Assembly (NCBI GenBank): GCA_910580015.1
Contig: CAJTVT010000018.1
Location: 1-53,431 of the forward strand
Source: an uncultured Lachnospiraceae bacterium
Lineage (GTDB): Bacteria > Bacillota > Clostridia > Lachnospirales > Lachnospiraceae
DNA length: 53,431 bases
Direction of reading: 5' to 3'
The position numbers were made by a program, and so were the translations under genes. Below, piece by piece: positions 42,122 to 52,074 of the stretch (within the stretch, counting starts at the first letter, position 1; the number at the start of each line of letters is the position of its first letter). Below the pieces are notes generated by a model that saw nothing but the letters and a program-made list of their open reading frames with translations, did not search any database and was not told the DNA's origin.

Positions 42122-42634
42122 GTGGCAAGCTTAATGGAAGATTTTATGAATGTATTGGAACAGGAGAAAGGGGAATATCAGCGTCTTACAGAGTTGTCCC
42201 TAGAAAAGAGACAGATTATTATTGACGGTGATATTCCTGCTCTTGAACAGATTACGGATAAGGAACAAGGAATTGCCAGTATCCTGAAGAATTTGGAAAA
42301 GAAAAGAGAAGAAGTTGTCAATGATATGTCTATCGTACTTAGTAAGGAGCCAGAGGAGCTGACTGTTACTAATATGATAGCATTTTTAAATAAACAACCA
42401 GAGGAACAGAAAAAACTTATAGATCTTCGGGAACAGCTTCGGGAGACCCTGGAACATATGGCGGATATCAACCAGCAAAATGAGACACTGCTCAAGCATG
42501 CAATGGAGATGGCAGAATTTGATTTGACATTGTTCCGCAGTATGCGGCAGGCGCCGACTACGGCGAATTATGATAAACAGGCGAATAATACCGGAGACTT
42601 ATTGGGAAGCAGCGGTTTTGACGCCAAGCAGTAA
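42122..42634 (+). CDS. flgN: FlgN-family export chaperone
   Basis: A 170-residue, almost entirely helical protein with a long coiled-coil hairpin (EDFMNVLEQEKGEYQRLTELSLEKRQIIIDGD... ITDKEQGIASILKNLEKKREEVV). FlgN holds FlgK and FlgL before export, and both flgK genes and flgL follow directly. The start is a GTG at 42122 with a weak GAGG site, 15 bases after flgM. Confidence 0.85.
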   Translation: MASLMEDFMNVLEQEKGEYQRLTELSLEKRQIIIDGDIPALEQITDKEQGIASILKNLEKKREEVVNDMSIVLSKEPEELTVTNMIAFLNKQPEEQKKLIDLREQLRETLEHMADINQQNETLLKHAMEMAEFDLTLFRSMRQAPTTANYDKQANNTGDLLGSSGFDAKQ

Positions 42635-42646
42635 AGGAGAAATAGT

Positions 42647-44344
42647 ATGGCGAATGGAATGGGAAGTCTGTATATCGGGGCCTCCGGTTTGCAGAATAGT
42701 CAGAATGCATTAAATACCACGGCAAATAATCTTGCCAATGTAGATACCAAAGGATATGTAAGGCAACAGGTACTGTTTGCAGATCGAAGTTATGTGACAT
42801 TTAGCAAAAATGCCTCTATCAGTTATCAGCAGGCGGGATTGGGACTTGATATAGCCGATGTAGTCCATACCAGAAATTATTTTTTGGATAATTATTATCG
42901 CACTGAGAACGGTAGACAGTCATTTTATGAGGCATGCAGTGAGTCTACAAGTGAAGTGCAGACTATGTTTCAGGAAATGGAAGGAGAGGAGTTCCGTACA
43001 ACAATAGAGGAATTCTGGCAATCCTTTGAAGAGCTCGCGAAACAGCCGGATGAGGAGGTTGCGCAGAATCTGGTAGTTCAGAAGGCTACATTGTTCTTAG
43101 AACGTTCTCAGAGTATTTACAACAATCTGAAATCTTATCAGCAGAAGTTAAATATTAAAATCAATGATACCATTGACCGAATCAATAAATTAGGGCATAC
43201 CATTCAAGATTTGAATCAGCAGATATTGAAGATTGAATGTGGTGGAATTGAGACGGCGATGACGTTAAGAGACGAGCGGGACAATGCCTTGGATGAATTG
43301 TCATCTCTTGCAAAGGTGGAATTTAAGGAAGGCGTGGACGGAACCGTAAGAGTGAAGCTGGAAGGTGTAGAATTTATTGATGAGATTCATGTATTTGAAG
43401 TGAAGGGAGTGAAAGACCCTGTTACTGGATTTATCAATCCCATTTGGCCCCAGCTATCCGATATGGGTAGAGGACAGTACAACAGCATGTTTAATTTTAA
43501 TGTGGATATTGACACCTCATTAAATACAGATATTGGACTTTTAAAAGGATTGGTGCTCTCCAGAGGAGATGATGTAGGGACATACCGAGATATTACAGGA
43601 CTTACCAAAGAAGAATATGAGGATACCACTGGTATGACGGTAGTTTTGAATGCTCAGGCGGAATTGGATCAGATGGTTCATGAGCTTGTAACAGCGATCA
43701 ATGATATTTTCAGCCCTACCACTACAGCAAGTTTTGTAGGGAACGATGGTACAGTGTATCGGAATGTTAAGGTATGGGACGAAGAAAACGGATGTGTGGG
43801 CAAGGATGGGCAAAAACCTGGACGGGAATTGTTTGTGCGCCAGGGTTGTGAGCGTTACACAGAGGTTACCGCAACTGATGGCAAGGTATATTATGTGTAT
43901 AATGAGGAGGACCCAGTAGATACTTCTAAGATGTACAGCATCCGGTCTATGGAGATCAATGCCGATCTTTTACTGGAAGAAAGCGGATTGCCTCATCTTA
44001 AGAAGGATGGAGAACCAGCATGGGATATGGCCAATGCATTGGTGGATCTTTGGAATCAAAAGAAACAGACGATCAATCCAAGCAATACAGATCCATGTAC
44101 GTTTAAGGAGTATTATCGAAGGATGGTACAGGATGTGGGGGTAGCTGGTTCTGTGTATGAGAAGATGGCTTCCACCCTCAACGATGAGGTGGAGGTGATT
44201 GATAATAACCGCCAGCAGGTGTTTGGAGTGTCCTCCGATGAGGAATTACAGAATATGATCAAATATCAGAGCGCTTATAATGCTTCCAGTCGATTTATCA
44301 ACGTGATTTCTGAGATGTTGGAGCATCTTGTAACCAGAATGTAA
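42647..44344 (+). CDS. flgK: flagellar hook-associated protein FlgK, copy 1
   Basis: A 565-residue hook-filament junction protein. The N-terminal GLQNSQNALNTTANNLANVDTKGYVRQQ motif and C-terminal LQNMIKYQSAYNASSRFINVISEMLEHL form the coiled D0/D1 part; the middle is variable. AAAGGAGAAAT precedes the ATG. It is followed by a second FlgK-like gene in the same operon, so one may be HAP1 proper and the other a variant adaptor. Confidence 0.92.
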   Translation: MANGMGSLYIGASGLQNSQNALNTTANNLANVDTKGYVRQQVLFADRSYVTFSKNASISYQQAGLGLDIADVVHTRNYFLDNYYRTENGRQSFYEACSESTSEVQTMFQEMEGEEFRTTIEEFWQSFEELAKQPDEEVAQNLVVQKATLFLERSQSIYNNLKSYQQKLNIKINDTIDRINKLGHTIQDLNQQILKIECGGIETAMTLRDERDNALDELSSLAKVEFKEGVDGTVRVKLEGVEFIDEIHVFEVKGVKDPVTGFINPIWPQLSDMGRGQYNSMFNFNVDIDTSLNTDIGLLKGLVLSRGDDVGTYRDITGLTKEEYEDTTGMTVVLNAQAELDQMVHELVTAINDIFSPTTTASFVGNDGTVYRNVKVWDEENGCVGKDGQKPGRELFVRQGCERYTEVTATDGKVYYVYNEEDPVDTSKMYSIRSMEINADLLLEESGLPHLKKDGEPAWDMANALVDLWNQKKQTINPSNTDPCTFKEYYRRMVQDVGVAGSVYEKMASTLNDEVEVIDNNRQQVFGVSSDEELQNMIKYQSAYNASSRFINVISEMLEHLVTRM

Positions 44345-44392
44345 TCGAAAGGCAGCAGTTTTTGTTGAGAATAATATGGAACGGAGGATAAT

Positions 44393-46219
44393 ATGCCATC
44401 AACATTTTTTGGATTGACAATCGCAGGTTCCGCACTGAACAGTTTTCAGGTGGCGGTGAATACAACTGCGAATAATATAGCAAATGTAAATACAAAAGGT
44501 TATACCAGACAGGAGGCCGTTCGCATTGCGGCGGAAGCCTTGAAGACAAATCAACGTTATGGTATGGCGGGAAGTGGTGTTACCACTACAGATATTATAC
44601 AAAAACGCGAATTTTATTATGATGTAAAGTACTGGGAGAATAATGCCAGAGTCGGAATGCAGGACTGTAAGTTGTATTATATGCAGCAAATTGAGGAGTA
44701 TTTGCTTGACGACGATGCAGCCAAAGGATTTTCTACGATTTTAGATGAAATGTTTAATGCAATGGATAAGCTGCGAAGTGAGCCAGAGAATTTGGACACA
44801 AGAAAGCAGTTTATCAGCAAATCTCAGAATTTCGCTGATTTCTTCCGCAGTATGAATGTTGGCCTATTACAGCTTCAGGAGGACTGCAATCAGGAAATTG
44901 CTACCCAAGTGGATAATATCAATGGTATTGCCCAGAAGATCGCTCTTTTGAATAAACAGATCAATGTGATAGAACTTCAGGGAACGAGGGCCAATGAGCT
45001 TCGAGATCAGCGTGCACTCTTGATTGATGAATTGTCTGATGTAGTTCAGGTAGATGTGACAGAGACACCGGTGGTTGATCCGAATAATCCAGACCGATAT
45101 ACAGGGGCAACGAATTACAGGGTCAAGATCAATGGACAGACTTTGGTAGATACCTTCGATTACAATACGCTTAGTTATGTGGCTAGAGAGAAGAAGGTGA
45201 ACCAGTCGGATGCAGATGGGCTGTACGATCTTTGCTGGAGTGAGACAAATGTGCCCTTTAATATAACAGGAAAGACCTGTGAAGGAAGGCTGGCAGCTCT
45301 GTTCCATGTGCGAGATGGAAATAATAATGAAGGATTTGCTGGACGAGTACAGTCCATAGCGCCAGGGGCAAATGGAGATGTGGTTACGATTTCAAATCCC
45401 AGTATTACCGACGTGAACAAGATTAATATGGCTGAGGACGGAATTATTGTGATCAATAATACCGAGTATCGTTATTCGGGATTTTCTTATGATGCGGCTA
45501 CTAATACGTATCAGTTCCAGCTGAAACGTCCATTGACAACGGAAGAGCGTGAAAATCTGATCAGTCGTAATGCTTCTATTGGTTCTAATATTGATACCAT
45601 GGGTGTTCCTTATTATCAGTCTCAGGCGAATCAATTTTTGAGGGAGTTTGCAAAGCAATTAAATGAGATCCAGAAAAAAGGTGTGGATCTAAAGGGAAAT
45701 AAAGGTGGCTCGTTCTTTGTGGCAGAGAATAAAACAGATGGAAGTGAGTATGATTTTGCAGATTATGATGCTTCAGGTAGCATGAGTACCTTTAAAAATG
45801 ATTATTATAAATTGACAGCAGCAAATATCACAGTGGCAGACGCATTGGATGATCCAGAAAGATTAGTCACTATGATGGAGAAAGATGTGGCAGACGGATC
45901 AGCGGTTCAGAGTCTGGTGGAAGAAATGCAGAAATTGAAATCTGATGTAAACATGTTCCGTGGCGGTCCAGCAGACCAATTTTTAAAATGTTTGATCAAT
46001 GATAATTCTGTAGATACGCAGAAAGCACAGACATTTTTAAAGAACTACAGCAACATATCAGAATCCATTTTGCAGAAGAGGATGTCAATTTCTGCTGTGG
46101 ATGAAGATGAGGAAGCCCTTGATATGTTAAAATTTCAGAATGCGTATAATTTGGCATCTAAGATGATCCAGACAATGACAGAGATGTATGACCGACTGAT
46201 TTTGGAGACTGGTGTATAG
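44393..46219 (+). CDS. flgK: flagellar hook-associated protein FlgK, copy 2
   Basis: A 608-residue paralog of the preceding protein, with LNSFQVAVNTTANNIANVNTKGYTRQE at the N-terminus and LKFQNAYNLASKMIQTMTEMYDRLI at the C-terminus. The bodies are clearly diverged, so the duplication is old. It lies 48 bases after copy 1 and 11 before flgL. Different junction proteins might suit the two different flagellins. Confidence 0.9.
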   Translation: MPSTFFGLTIAGSALNSFQVAVNTTANNIANVNTKGYTRQEAVRIAAEALKTNQRYGMAGSGVTTTDIIQKREFYYDVKYWENNARVGMQDCKLYYMQQIEEYLLDDDAAKGFSTILDEMFNAMDKLRSEPENLDTRKQFISKSQNFADFFRSMNVGLLQLQEDCNQEIATQVDNINGIAQKIALLNKQINVIELQGTRANELRDQRALLIDELSDVVQVDVTETPVVDPNNPDRYTGATNYRVKINGQTLVDTFDYNTLSYVAREKKVNQSDADGLYDLCWSETNVPFNITGKTCEGRLAALFHVRDGNNNEGFAGRVQSIAPGANGDVVTISNPSITDVNKINMAEDGIIVINNTEYRYSGFSYDAATNTYQFQLKRPLTTEERENLISRNASIGSNIDTMGVPYYQSQANQFLREFAKQLNEIQKKGVDLKGNKGGSFFVAENKTDGSEYDFADYDASGSMSTFKNDYYKLTAANITVADALDDPERLVTMMEKDVADGSAVQSLVEEMQKLKSDVNMFRGGPADQFLKCLINDNSVDTQKAQTFLKNYSNISESILQKRMSISAVDEDEEALDMLKFQNAYNLASKMIQTMTEMYDRLILETGV

Positions 46220-46230
46220 GAGGTTTGTAG

Positions 46231-47754
46231 ATGAGAGTAACGAACAGTATGATCAGCAGAAACAGCATGATCAACATGAACAACAATAAAGTGAACGTGG
46301 ATATTTTGAATAATCAGATGACCACTCAGAAAAAGATTTCTAGGCCGTCGGAAGATCCGATTATTGCCATTCGTGCTTTAAGGCTTAGAAGTAATTTGAA
46401 TGAATTAGATCAATACTATGAGCGTAATATACCAGATGCCAAATCTTGGATGGAAGTAACCGAAGATGCATTGGAGAATATGCAGACGATTCTGGATAAT
46501 ATTTACTCACAGTGTGTAAATGGAGCCACGGATACCCTGACCCAAGATGACCGGTCAGCAATCTTGAAGAATCTTCAGTCGCTTCGGGACCAGGTATATA
46601 CAGAGGGAAATGCAGACTGCGCTGGAAGGCATGTGTTTACAGGGTATAAGACGAATAAGCAACTTACCTTTGGCGAGAATGAGAGTGAAACTGCCTACAC
46701 AATTACAGAGAATATTTCCTATGAGGATATTGAGGAAAAGCGATATTATAGTAACGATGTAGTGCTGCCAAATACCATGGATGAGGTGGTTGTGGGAGTG
46801 CCGATTGCGGATATGCCTCAGGAGCATGCCAATAAACGGATCCGTCTTTCTTATGAGGAGACAGATACGTTGCAGGCAGATAATTTGAAATATTATAATG
46901 AAGAAACAGAAAGTTGGGAAAATCTAGGTTCCATGGTCTTAGACGGGGCGTTGGTTTCTGTTGTGACAGATATGTCTTATGATGATTGGGCAGCAGACGA
47001 TTTTTATGTGGGTGAAACCCAGGCTATCTATTTTAAGGAGACTGGAGAGCTGGTTCTTGGTAAGGATGTTGCGAATCAGTTATCAACTCAGAAGACGCAG
47101 CTCAGTGTTACCTATGATAAAAAAGGCTTCCGCGAAGGAGAGCTTCGGCCAGAACATTATTTTGACTGTGTGGATATCAGTGATCCGAATAATACCATTA
47201 CGTATACCAAAGAAAACCAGGAGATTCAGTTTACGGTTGCATTTAAGCAAAGTATTACTGTGAATACGCAGGCCAGTGATGTGTTGGACGCTTCCATTGG
47301 TAGGGATGTGGATGAATTGACCAATGCAGTTCAGGCAGCCATTGCAGCTCATGATAAAGTCAAGAAACTGGAAGCTATGCAAAAAGAACAGCAATATTCT
47401 GACCCAGCAGCGCAGGCAGGTTTGGCTGAGTGGTTGGAAGCTGCAAAAAAAGAAGCTGTATATGCAGATGATAATATGCAGAAGCTGTATTCAAAAGGGG
47501 TTGGAAAATTCCAGAAGTATAAGGATACGGTTACCCTTGCAAGAACGGATTTGGGAAGTCGAGAAGATCGTTTATTGCTGACCGAGACAAGAATGTCAAA
47601 TCAGCAGGCAACATTTGAACAGTTAAAGTCCAGAAATGAGGATATGGAGCTGTCCGATATTATTATTCAGTATACAGCAGCCTACAATGCATATCAGGCT
47701 TCCTTGCAGGCATCTTCCAAGGCAAATGGTCAGACATTACTGAACTATCTGTAA
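46231..47754 (+). CDS. flgL: flagellar hook-associated protein FlgL
   Basis: A 507-residue HAP3, longer than the usual 300 residues because of a large insert after the N-terminal coil (VTNSMISRNSMINMNNNKV...). The insert begins around residue 140. The C-terminal IIIQYTAAYNAYQASLQASSKANGQTLLNYL half-coil is conserved. It connects FlgK to the filament. GGAGG precedes the ATG. Confidence 0.9.
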   Translation: MRVTNSMISRNSMINMNNNKVNVDILNNQMTTQKKISRPSEDPIIAIRALRLRSNLNELDQYYERNIPDAKSWMEVTEDALENMQTILDNIYSQCVNGATDTLTQDDRSAILKNLQSLRDQVYTEGNADCAGRHVFTGYKTNKQLTFGENESETAYTITENISYEDIEEKRYYSNDVVLPNTMDEVVVGVPIADMPQEHANKRIRLSYEETDTLQADNLKYYNEETESWENLGSMVLDGALVSVVTDMSYDDWAADDFYVGETQAIYFKETGELVLGKDVANQLSTQKTQLSVTYDKKGFREGELRPEHYFDCVDISDPNNTITYTKENQEIQFTVAFKQSITVNTQASDVLDASIGRDVDELTNAVQAAIAAHDKVKKLEAMQKEQQYSDPAAQAGLAEWLEAAKKEAVYADDNMQKLYSKGVGKFQKYKDTVTLARTDLGSREDRLLLTETRMSNQQATFEQLKSRNEDMELSDIIIQYTAAYNAYQASLQASSKANGQTLLNYL

Positions 47755-47835
47755 TATTCTGTGCACTTTGGACAGTTTTGTAGAGAGAGCATAATAATAT
47801 AGATGAAATGCTGTAAAAGGAAGCGGAGGAAGGAT

Positions 47836-48300
47836 ATGCAGTTAAATACAAGGTTATTTGGAGAGATAGAAATAGAAGAAGAGAAGATTATTTTCTTTGA
47901 AAAGGGAATTATTGGATTTCCCCATTGTCAGAGATTTACGTTGATTTATGATGAAGGGGAGGACGGAAAGCATAAAAATATTTCTTGGCTGCAGTCCATA
48001 GAGGAACCAGCTTTTGCACTTCCGGTAATGGATCCACTGCTTGTTAAGGAGGATTATGACCCACAGGTGGAACATGAACTTTTGAATACTCTGGGTACGT
48101 TGACAGAAGAAAATACCTATGTATTGGTAACCGTGACAGTCCCCCAAGATCTGAAGAAGCTTAGTGTAAATTTAAAAGCGCCGATTGTGATCAATGTGGA
48201 GGAGCGCAAGGCAGACCAGATAATTGTGGAAGATGATTTTCCGGTAAAATATCCTATTTATGACATTTTGCAGGATAAAAAAGAAAAGGCAGGTGAATAG
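47836..48300 (+). CDS. fliW: flagellar assembly factor FliW
   Basis: A 154-residue FliW (LNTRLFGEIEIEEEKIIFFEKGIIGFPH; FALPVMDPLLV). FliW binds CsrA allosterically and frees flagellin mRNA; it is itself titrated by unassembled flagellin. GCGGAGGAAGG supports the ATG at 47836. csrA starts two bases after its stop, the arrangement typical of the partner-switch module. Confidence 0.93.
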   Translation: MQLNTRLFGEIEIEEEKIIFFEKGIIGFPHCQRFTLIYDEGEDGKHKNISWLQSIEEPAFALPVMDPLLVKEDYDPQVEHELLNTLGTLTEENTYVLVTVTVPQDLKKLSVNLKAPIVINVEERKADQIIVEDDFPVKYPIYDILQDKKEKAGE

Positions 48301-48301
48301 G

Positions 48302-48517
48302 ATGCTGGCGTTAACCAGAAAAAAAGGTGAATCCATCATTGTAAATAATGACATCGAAATCAGTATCCTAGAATTGCGGGGGGATCAGGTGAAGATCGGG
48401 ATCACTGCCCCCAAAGAGGTGCCTGTATATCGCAAGGAGGTATATCTTCAGATTCAAAAGGAAAATGAAGCAGCCGTAAGTCTGGAAAATGCGAACCTTC
48501 TAAAAAATATTTTGTAG
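48302..48517 (+). CDS. csrA: carbon storage regulator CsrA (canonical)
   Basis: A 71-residue translational repressor with MLALTRKKGESI, GDQVKIGI, APKEVPVYRKE, and RNA-binding Arg6 and Arg44 both present. It binds GGA motifs in mRNA leaders; the predicted target is flagellin 2 (hairpin at 52698-52730). AGGTGAATAGG precedes the ATG. Compare the divergent paralog at 5147, which lacks Arg6. Confidence 0.94.
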   Translation: MLALTRKKGESIIVNNDIEISILELRGDQVKIGITAPKEVPVYRKEVYLQIQKENEAAVSLENANLLKNIL

Positions 48518-48521
48518 AGCG

Positions 48522-48548
48522 TAAATTTTTGTAAAAAAATACCGATAT
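48522..48548 (+). promoter_or_regulatory. sigma-D promoter of the flaG-fliD-fliS unit
   Basis: TAAA (48522-48525), a 15-base spacer and ACCGATAT (48541-48548), just after the csrA stop and 77 bases before flaG. Confidence 0.82.
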
Positions 48549-48625
48549 TTACTATAAGATTCAGGGGACCGGATAGATGGGGCTGCCGATCCATCTGTCT
48601 AAAATATCACATGGAGGTGATTACA

Positions 48626-49168
48626 ATGGCAATCGAGGTATTAAAATCCGCTGGGCTTGCGGTATATCAGGGAAGTAACCGCAAGCCAACAGTCAAGACA
48701 GTTGAGGCCAAGGCAAAGAGCAAGCCCCAGGTTTCAACAGAAGAAATTAAGAGTGAGAATATAGCGGAAAAAGCTGTTGATACGGTAGATAGGAGACCAG
48801 AGAAGAGTTTTGAGCAAAAACCCAAAAAGGGAAACACAGAACCGATGACAGACGGCAGTGATAGAGTTCAGGAAAAACCGGCCAAAGAGCCTGCTAAGGC
48901 GACGAAATTTGTAATCCCAGATAATACACAGGTATCAGAGGAGAAGATTCCGACAGAAGCGCTAAAGCGTGCTGTGGAGGAACTGAATAAGAATGCAACA
49001 AATTCAGAGGCTGTTTTTGGTGTCCATGATTCCACAAATCGGGTAACGATCAAAATTGTGGATAAACAGACCAAGGAAGTGTTAAAGGAATATCCGCCGG
49101 AGAAGACGTTGGATATGATCGCAAAGGTATGGGAACTGGCTGGATTGTTAGTCGATGAGAAAGGTTAG
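48626..49168 (+). CDS. flaG: FlaG-family flagellar protein
   Basis: A 180-residue protein. The first 115 residues are a polar, low-complexity Lys/Glu/Pro region. The C-terminal 65 are the FlaG domain (AVFGVHDSTNRVTIKIVDKQTKEVLKEYPPEKTLDMIAKVWELAGLLVDEKG in parts). FlaG influences filament length in several bacteria. GGAGGTGAT supports the ATG at 48626. Confidence 0.85.
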   Translation: MAIEVLKSAGLAVYQGSNRKPTVKTVEAKAKSKPQVSTEEIKSENIAEKAVDTVDRRPEKSFEQKPKKGNTEPMTDGSDRVQEKPAKEPAKATKFVIPDNTQVSEEKIPTEALKRAVEELNKNATNSEAVFGVHDSTNRVTIKIVDKQTKEVLKEYPPEKTLDMIAKVWELAGLLVDEKG

Positions 49169-49179
49169 GAGGAATTATT

Positions 49180-51405
49180 ATGGCAATTAGAGTATCAGGT
49201 TTGGTATCTGGACTGGACACGGATTCCATTGTTCAGGAACTGGTATCTGCGTATAGTATGAAAAAAGATAAACATGTAAAAGCGCAGACCAAACTGGAAT
49301 GGAAGATGGATGCCTGGAAGGAACTCAATAAGAAGGTTAATAAGCTGTATAAACGATTGGGAAATATGAAGTTGAGTTCCTATTACAATAAGAAGTCAAC
49401 AACAATTTCCGATACAACAAAGGCAACGGTTGTGGCAGGAAGCAGTGCCATGAATGGAACACATACCTTGTCCGTGGATGAGGTTGCAACGACAGGACAG
49501 CTCACTGGAGCACAGCTCAAAGGGGCTAAGAGAAATACCACTTTGGTAGAATTAGGCATGGCCAGCGGCAAAGGGCATATTTCTGTGAATGCGAACGGCG
49601 GAACTACAGATATTGAAGTGGATTCTAATATGACAGTTGGGGACTTTGTATCCAAACTGCAGGAAGCTGGAGTGTCTGCTAATTTTGATGAGACGAACGG
49701 TCGTTTTTATATTTCAGCTAAGAAGAGTGGAAAAGAAAACGATTTTGCGATTATGGCTACAGATTCTGCCGGAGTGGACGCGCTAAAGAGCATGGGTATT
49801 TATATGAAGCCCAAATCAGGCGGCAAAGAAGAGAGCGTAATCAACGAGTGGAAAAAGTATGCGCAGTATCAGGCGGATGGAGTTACCTTGGATGAGGCTG
49901 CGACTAAAAATAATATCAGCACTATTTTGAGTAATATTGCACAGTATCAGGGGACAGGAGCAGGTAGTATTGCAGAGCTTGAAGATTTGAATGCAGCGAA
50001 GAAAACAACCCTTACCAATCTTCAGTCAGAGCGTAATTATGCAACTGCTTACCGTTCATCAAAGGATACGCTGCAAGCATTAAATACAACAGAGCAGGAG
50101 GAACTGGAAAAGTTAATTCTTAAAAACGAGGCGGATCTTACTGGGACAGAAAAAGCCACTTTGCGTGATTATCAACAGAAACTTGGATTGAGTGATGAAG
50201 ATTATGCACAGTTTAAGGCAAATGTGAAGGCAGTGGATTCTTATGAGAAAGATCCAGATGTTGATACGAATCTTGTAAGCGATGTGCATACAAAATATGC
50301 AAATGGAACGATACAGGAGTGGTTTGACCAAAATACAGCAGGTATCGAAAGTATTGTTAACGATATGAAGGGGATTGCAGAAGATATCGCTGATAAACAA
50401 GATTACATTAAGGAACATGCGATATTAACTGGTACTGCACCGGCAACCGATACAAATACGATCACCGACCGCACAGACATTTTGTGGGATAGACTTTCCT
50501 TTATGGTGAGTGCACAAGATCCAAATTATAGTGATGCAGATGACACTAAGGCTGGAAAAGCAGATGCCAAAGATGCAACGATTACTTTGGATGGCATAGA
50601 ATATACTTCTGCAACAAATGATATCACGGTAAACGGTCTTACCATTACTGCATTGCAGAAAACGAATGGCCAGGATGTTACCATCACAACGCAGGCAAAT
50701 GTTCAAGGCATTTATGATAGTATCAAGGATTTCCTGAAAGAGTATAATGCTCTAATTAAAGAGATGGATGAGCTTTATAATGCGGATTCTGCTAAGGGAT
50801 ATGAGCCTTTGACGGATGATGAGAAGGGGGCAATGACTGATAAGGAGATTGAGAAATGGGAAGATAAGATTAAGAAATCTCTTCTCCGCCGGGATGATAC
50901 TTTGTCTACCGTTATGAATTTGATGACCACAAGTATGGCACAGGGAATTACACTGAGCGATGGCAAGAAATATAGTCTGGCAAGCTTTGGGATTAAGACC
51001 CAAGGATATCTGGCTTCTGCTGAAAATGAAGGAAATGTATTCCATATTGACGGAGATCCAGAGGATGAGGTTACTGCTGGTAATAATGGCGGTGCAGATG
51101 CGCTTATGGCAGCGATCCAGAACAATCCAGAAATGGTACAGGAATTTTTCCAGAAATTAAGTGATGATCTGTATACTAAGCTGGATAAGAAAATGCAGAG
51201 TTCCACAATGAACAGTAAGTTTTGCATTTATAATGACAAAAAGATGCAGAAGGATTATAATGAGTATAGTAAGACCATCAAGAAATGGGAAGAGAAGACT
51301 TCTGCGATGGAAGAGTATTATTATAAGAAGTTTGCTGCAATGGAGAAGGCGTTATCGTCTTTACAGAGCAGTACCAGCGCATTGGGCGGCTTGTTAGGTT
51401 CCTGA
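49180..51405 (+). CDS. fliD: flagellar cap protein FliD
   Basis: A 741-residue HAP2, longer than the usual 450-650 residues. The N-terminal IRVSGLVSGLDTDSIVQELV and the C-terminal coiled coil (MQKDYNEYSKTIKKWEEKTSAMEEYYYKKFAAMEKALSSL in parts) are typical. Between about 220 and 430 there is a long helical insert. FliD caps the filament and folds flagellin at the tip. It lies 11 bases after flaG and is followed by its chaperone fliS. Confidence 0.92.
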   Translation: MAIRVSGLVSGLDTDSIVQELVSAYSMKKDKHVKAQTKLEWKMDAWKELNKKVNKLYKRLGNMKLSSYYNKKSTTISDTTKATVVAGSSAMNGTHTLSVDEVATTGQLTGAQLKGAKRNTTLVELGMASGKGHISVNANGGTTDIEVDSNMTVGDFVSKLQEAGVSANFDETNGRFYISAKKSGKENDFAIMATDSAGVDALKSMGIYMKPKSGGKEESVINEWKKYAQYQADGVTLDEAATKNNISTILSNIAQYQGTGAGSIAELEDLNAAKKTTLTNLQSERNYATAYRSSKDTLQALNTTEQEELEKLILKNEADLTGTEKATLRDYQQKLGLSDEDYAQFKANVKAVDSYEKDPDVDTNLVSDVHTKYANGTIQEWFDQNTAGIESIVNDMKGIAEDIADKQDYIKEHAILTGTAPATDTNTITDRTDILWDRLSFMVSAQDPNYSDADDTKAGKADAKDATITLDGIEYTSATNDITVNGLTITALQKTNGQDVTITTQANVQGIYDSIKDFLKEYNALIKEMDELYNADSAKGYEPLTDDEKGAMTDKEIEKWEDKIKKSLLRRDDTLSTVMNLMTTSMAQGITLSDGKKYSLASFGIKTQGYLASAENEGNVFHIDGDPEDEVTAGNNGGADALMAAIQNNPEMVQEFFQKLSDDLYTKLDKKMQSSTMNSKFCIYNDKKMQKDYNEYSKTIKKWEEKTSAMEEYYYKKFAAMEKALSSLQSSTSALGGLLGS

Positions 51406-51473
51406 TAAGTATTTTGGCTGTCCGGGAAATTCCCGGGCAGCTCTAACATTTTATTTCAAGGAGGAAATAAACC

Positions 51474-51845
51474 ATGATTTCTAACCAGGGTTATGCAGCG
51501 TACAACAAGAATAAAATTATGACGGCGTCTCCGGGAGAATTAACATTAATGTTGTATGAGGGGGCGATTAAGTTCTGTAATATTGCCATTGTTGCAGTGG
51601 AACAGAACAATATCCAGAAAGCCCACGAGAATATCGTAAAGGTGGAACGGATTATAGAGGAATTTCGGGCAACCCTGAATCATAAGTATCCAGTAGCAGA
51701 AGATTTTGAGAATGTGTATAAATATATCTATGACAGGCTGGTAGAGGCGAATATAAAGAAAGATAAAGAAATATTGGAAGAAGTTTTAAAGCATCTGCGT
51801 ACAATGCGAGATACATGGAAAGAAGTTATGCGGAGAGCAAAATAA
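51474..51845 (+). CDS. fliS: flagellin export chaperone FliS
   Basis: A 123-residue FliS: GYAAYNKNKIMTASPGELTLMLYEGAIKF, then four helices. It binds the C-terminus of flagellin in the cytosol and prevents premature polymerisation. TTCAAGGAGG precedes the ATG. It ends at a terminator (51860). Confidence 0.93.
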   Translation: MISNQGYAAYNKNKIMTASPGELTLMLYEGAIKFCNIAIVAVEQNNIQKAHENIVKVERIIEEFRATLNHKYPVAEDFENVYKYIYDRLVEANIKKDKEILEEVLKHLRTMRDTWKEVMRRAK

Positions 51846-51859
51846 CAGATAAAAATAAC

Positions 51860-51897
51860 AGACTATTGCAATACTGCATTGCAGTAGTCTTATTTTT
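51860..51897 (+). terminator. terminator after fliS
   Basis: A 13-base arm, AGACTATTGCAAT (51860-51872), pairs with 51878-51890 with one wobble, then TATTTTTT. The gap to the next gene (51891-52074) shows no further recognisable signal. Confidence 0.8.
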
Positions 51898-52074
51898 TAG
51901 AAGGTACTTTCGTAATTTTTCATATGCTTAATACTATAGCTGATTTCCTGACGATTACACATAAATCAAATTAACAGATGTATAAAAAATTTATGTACGT
52001 TGGACAAAAATCTTTTATCGAAATCAGGCAAATAGAGATTTTGAGAGTGCCATTAGATAGAACAGGAGGAGAAT

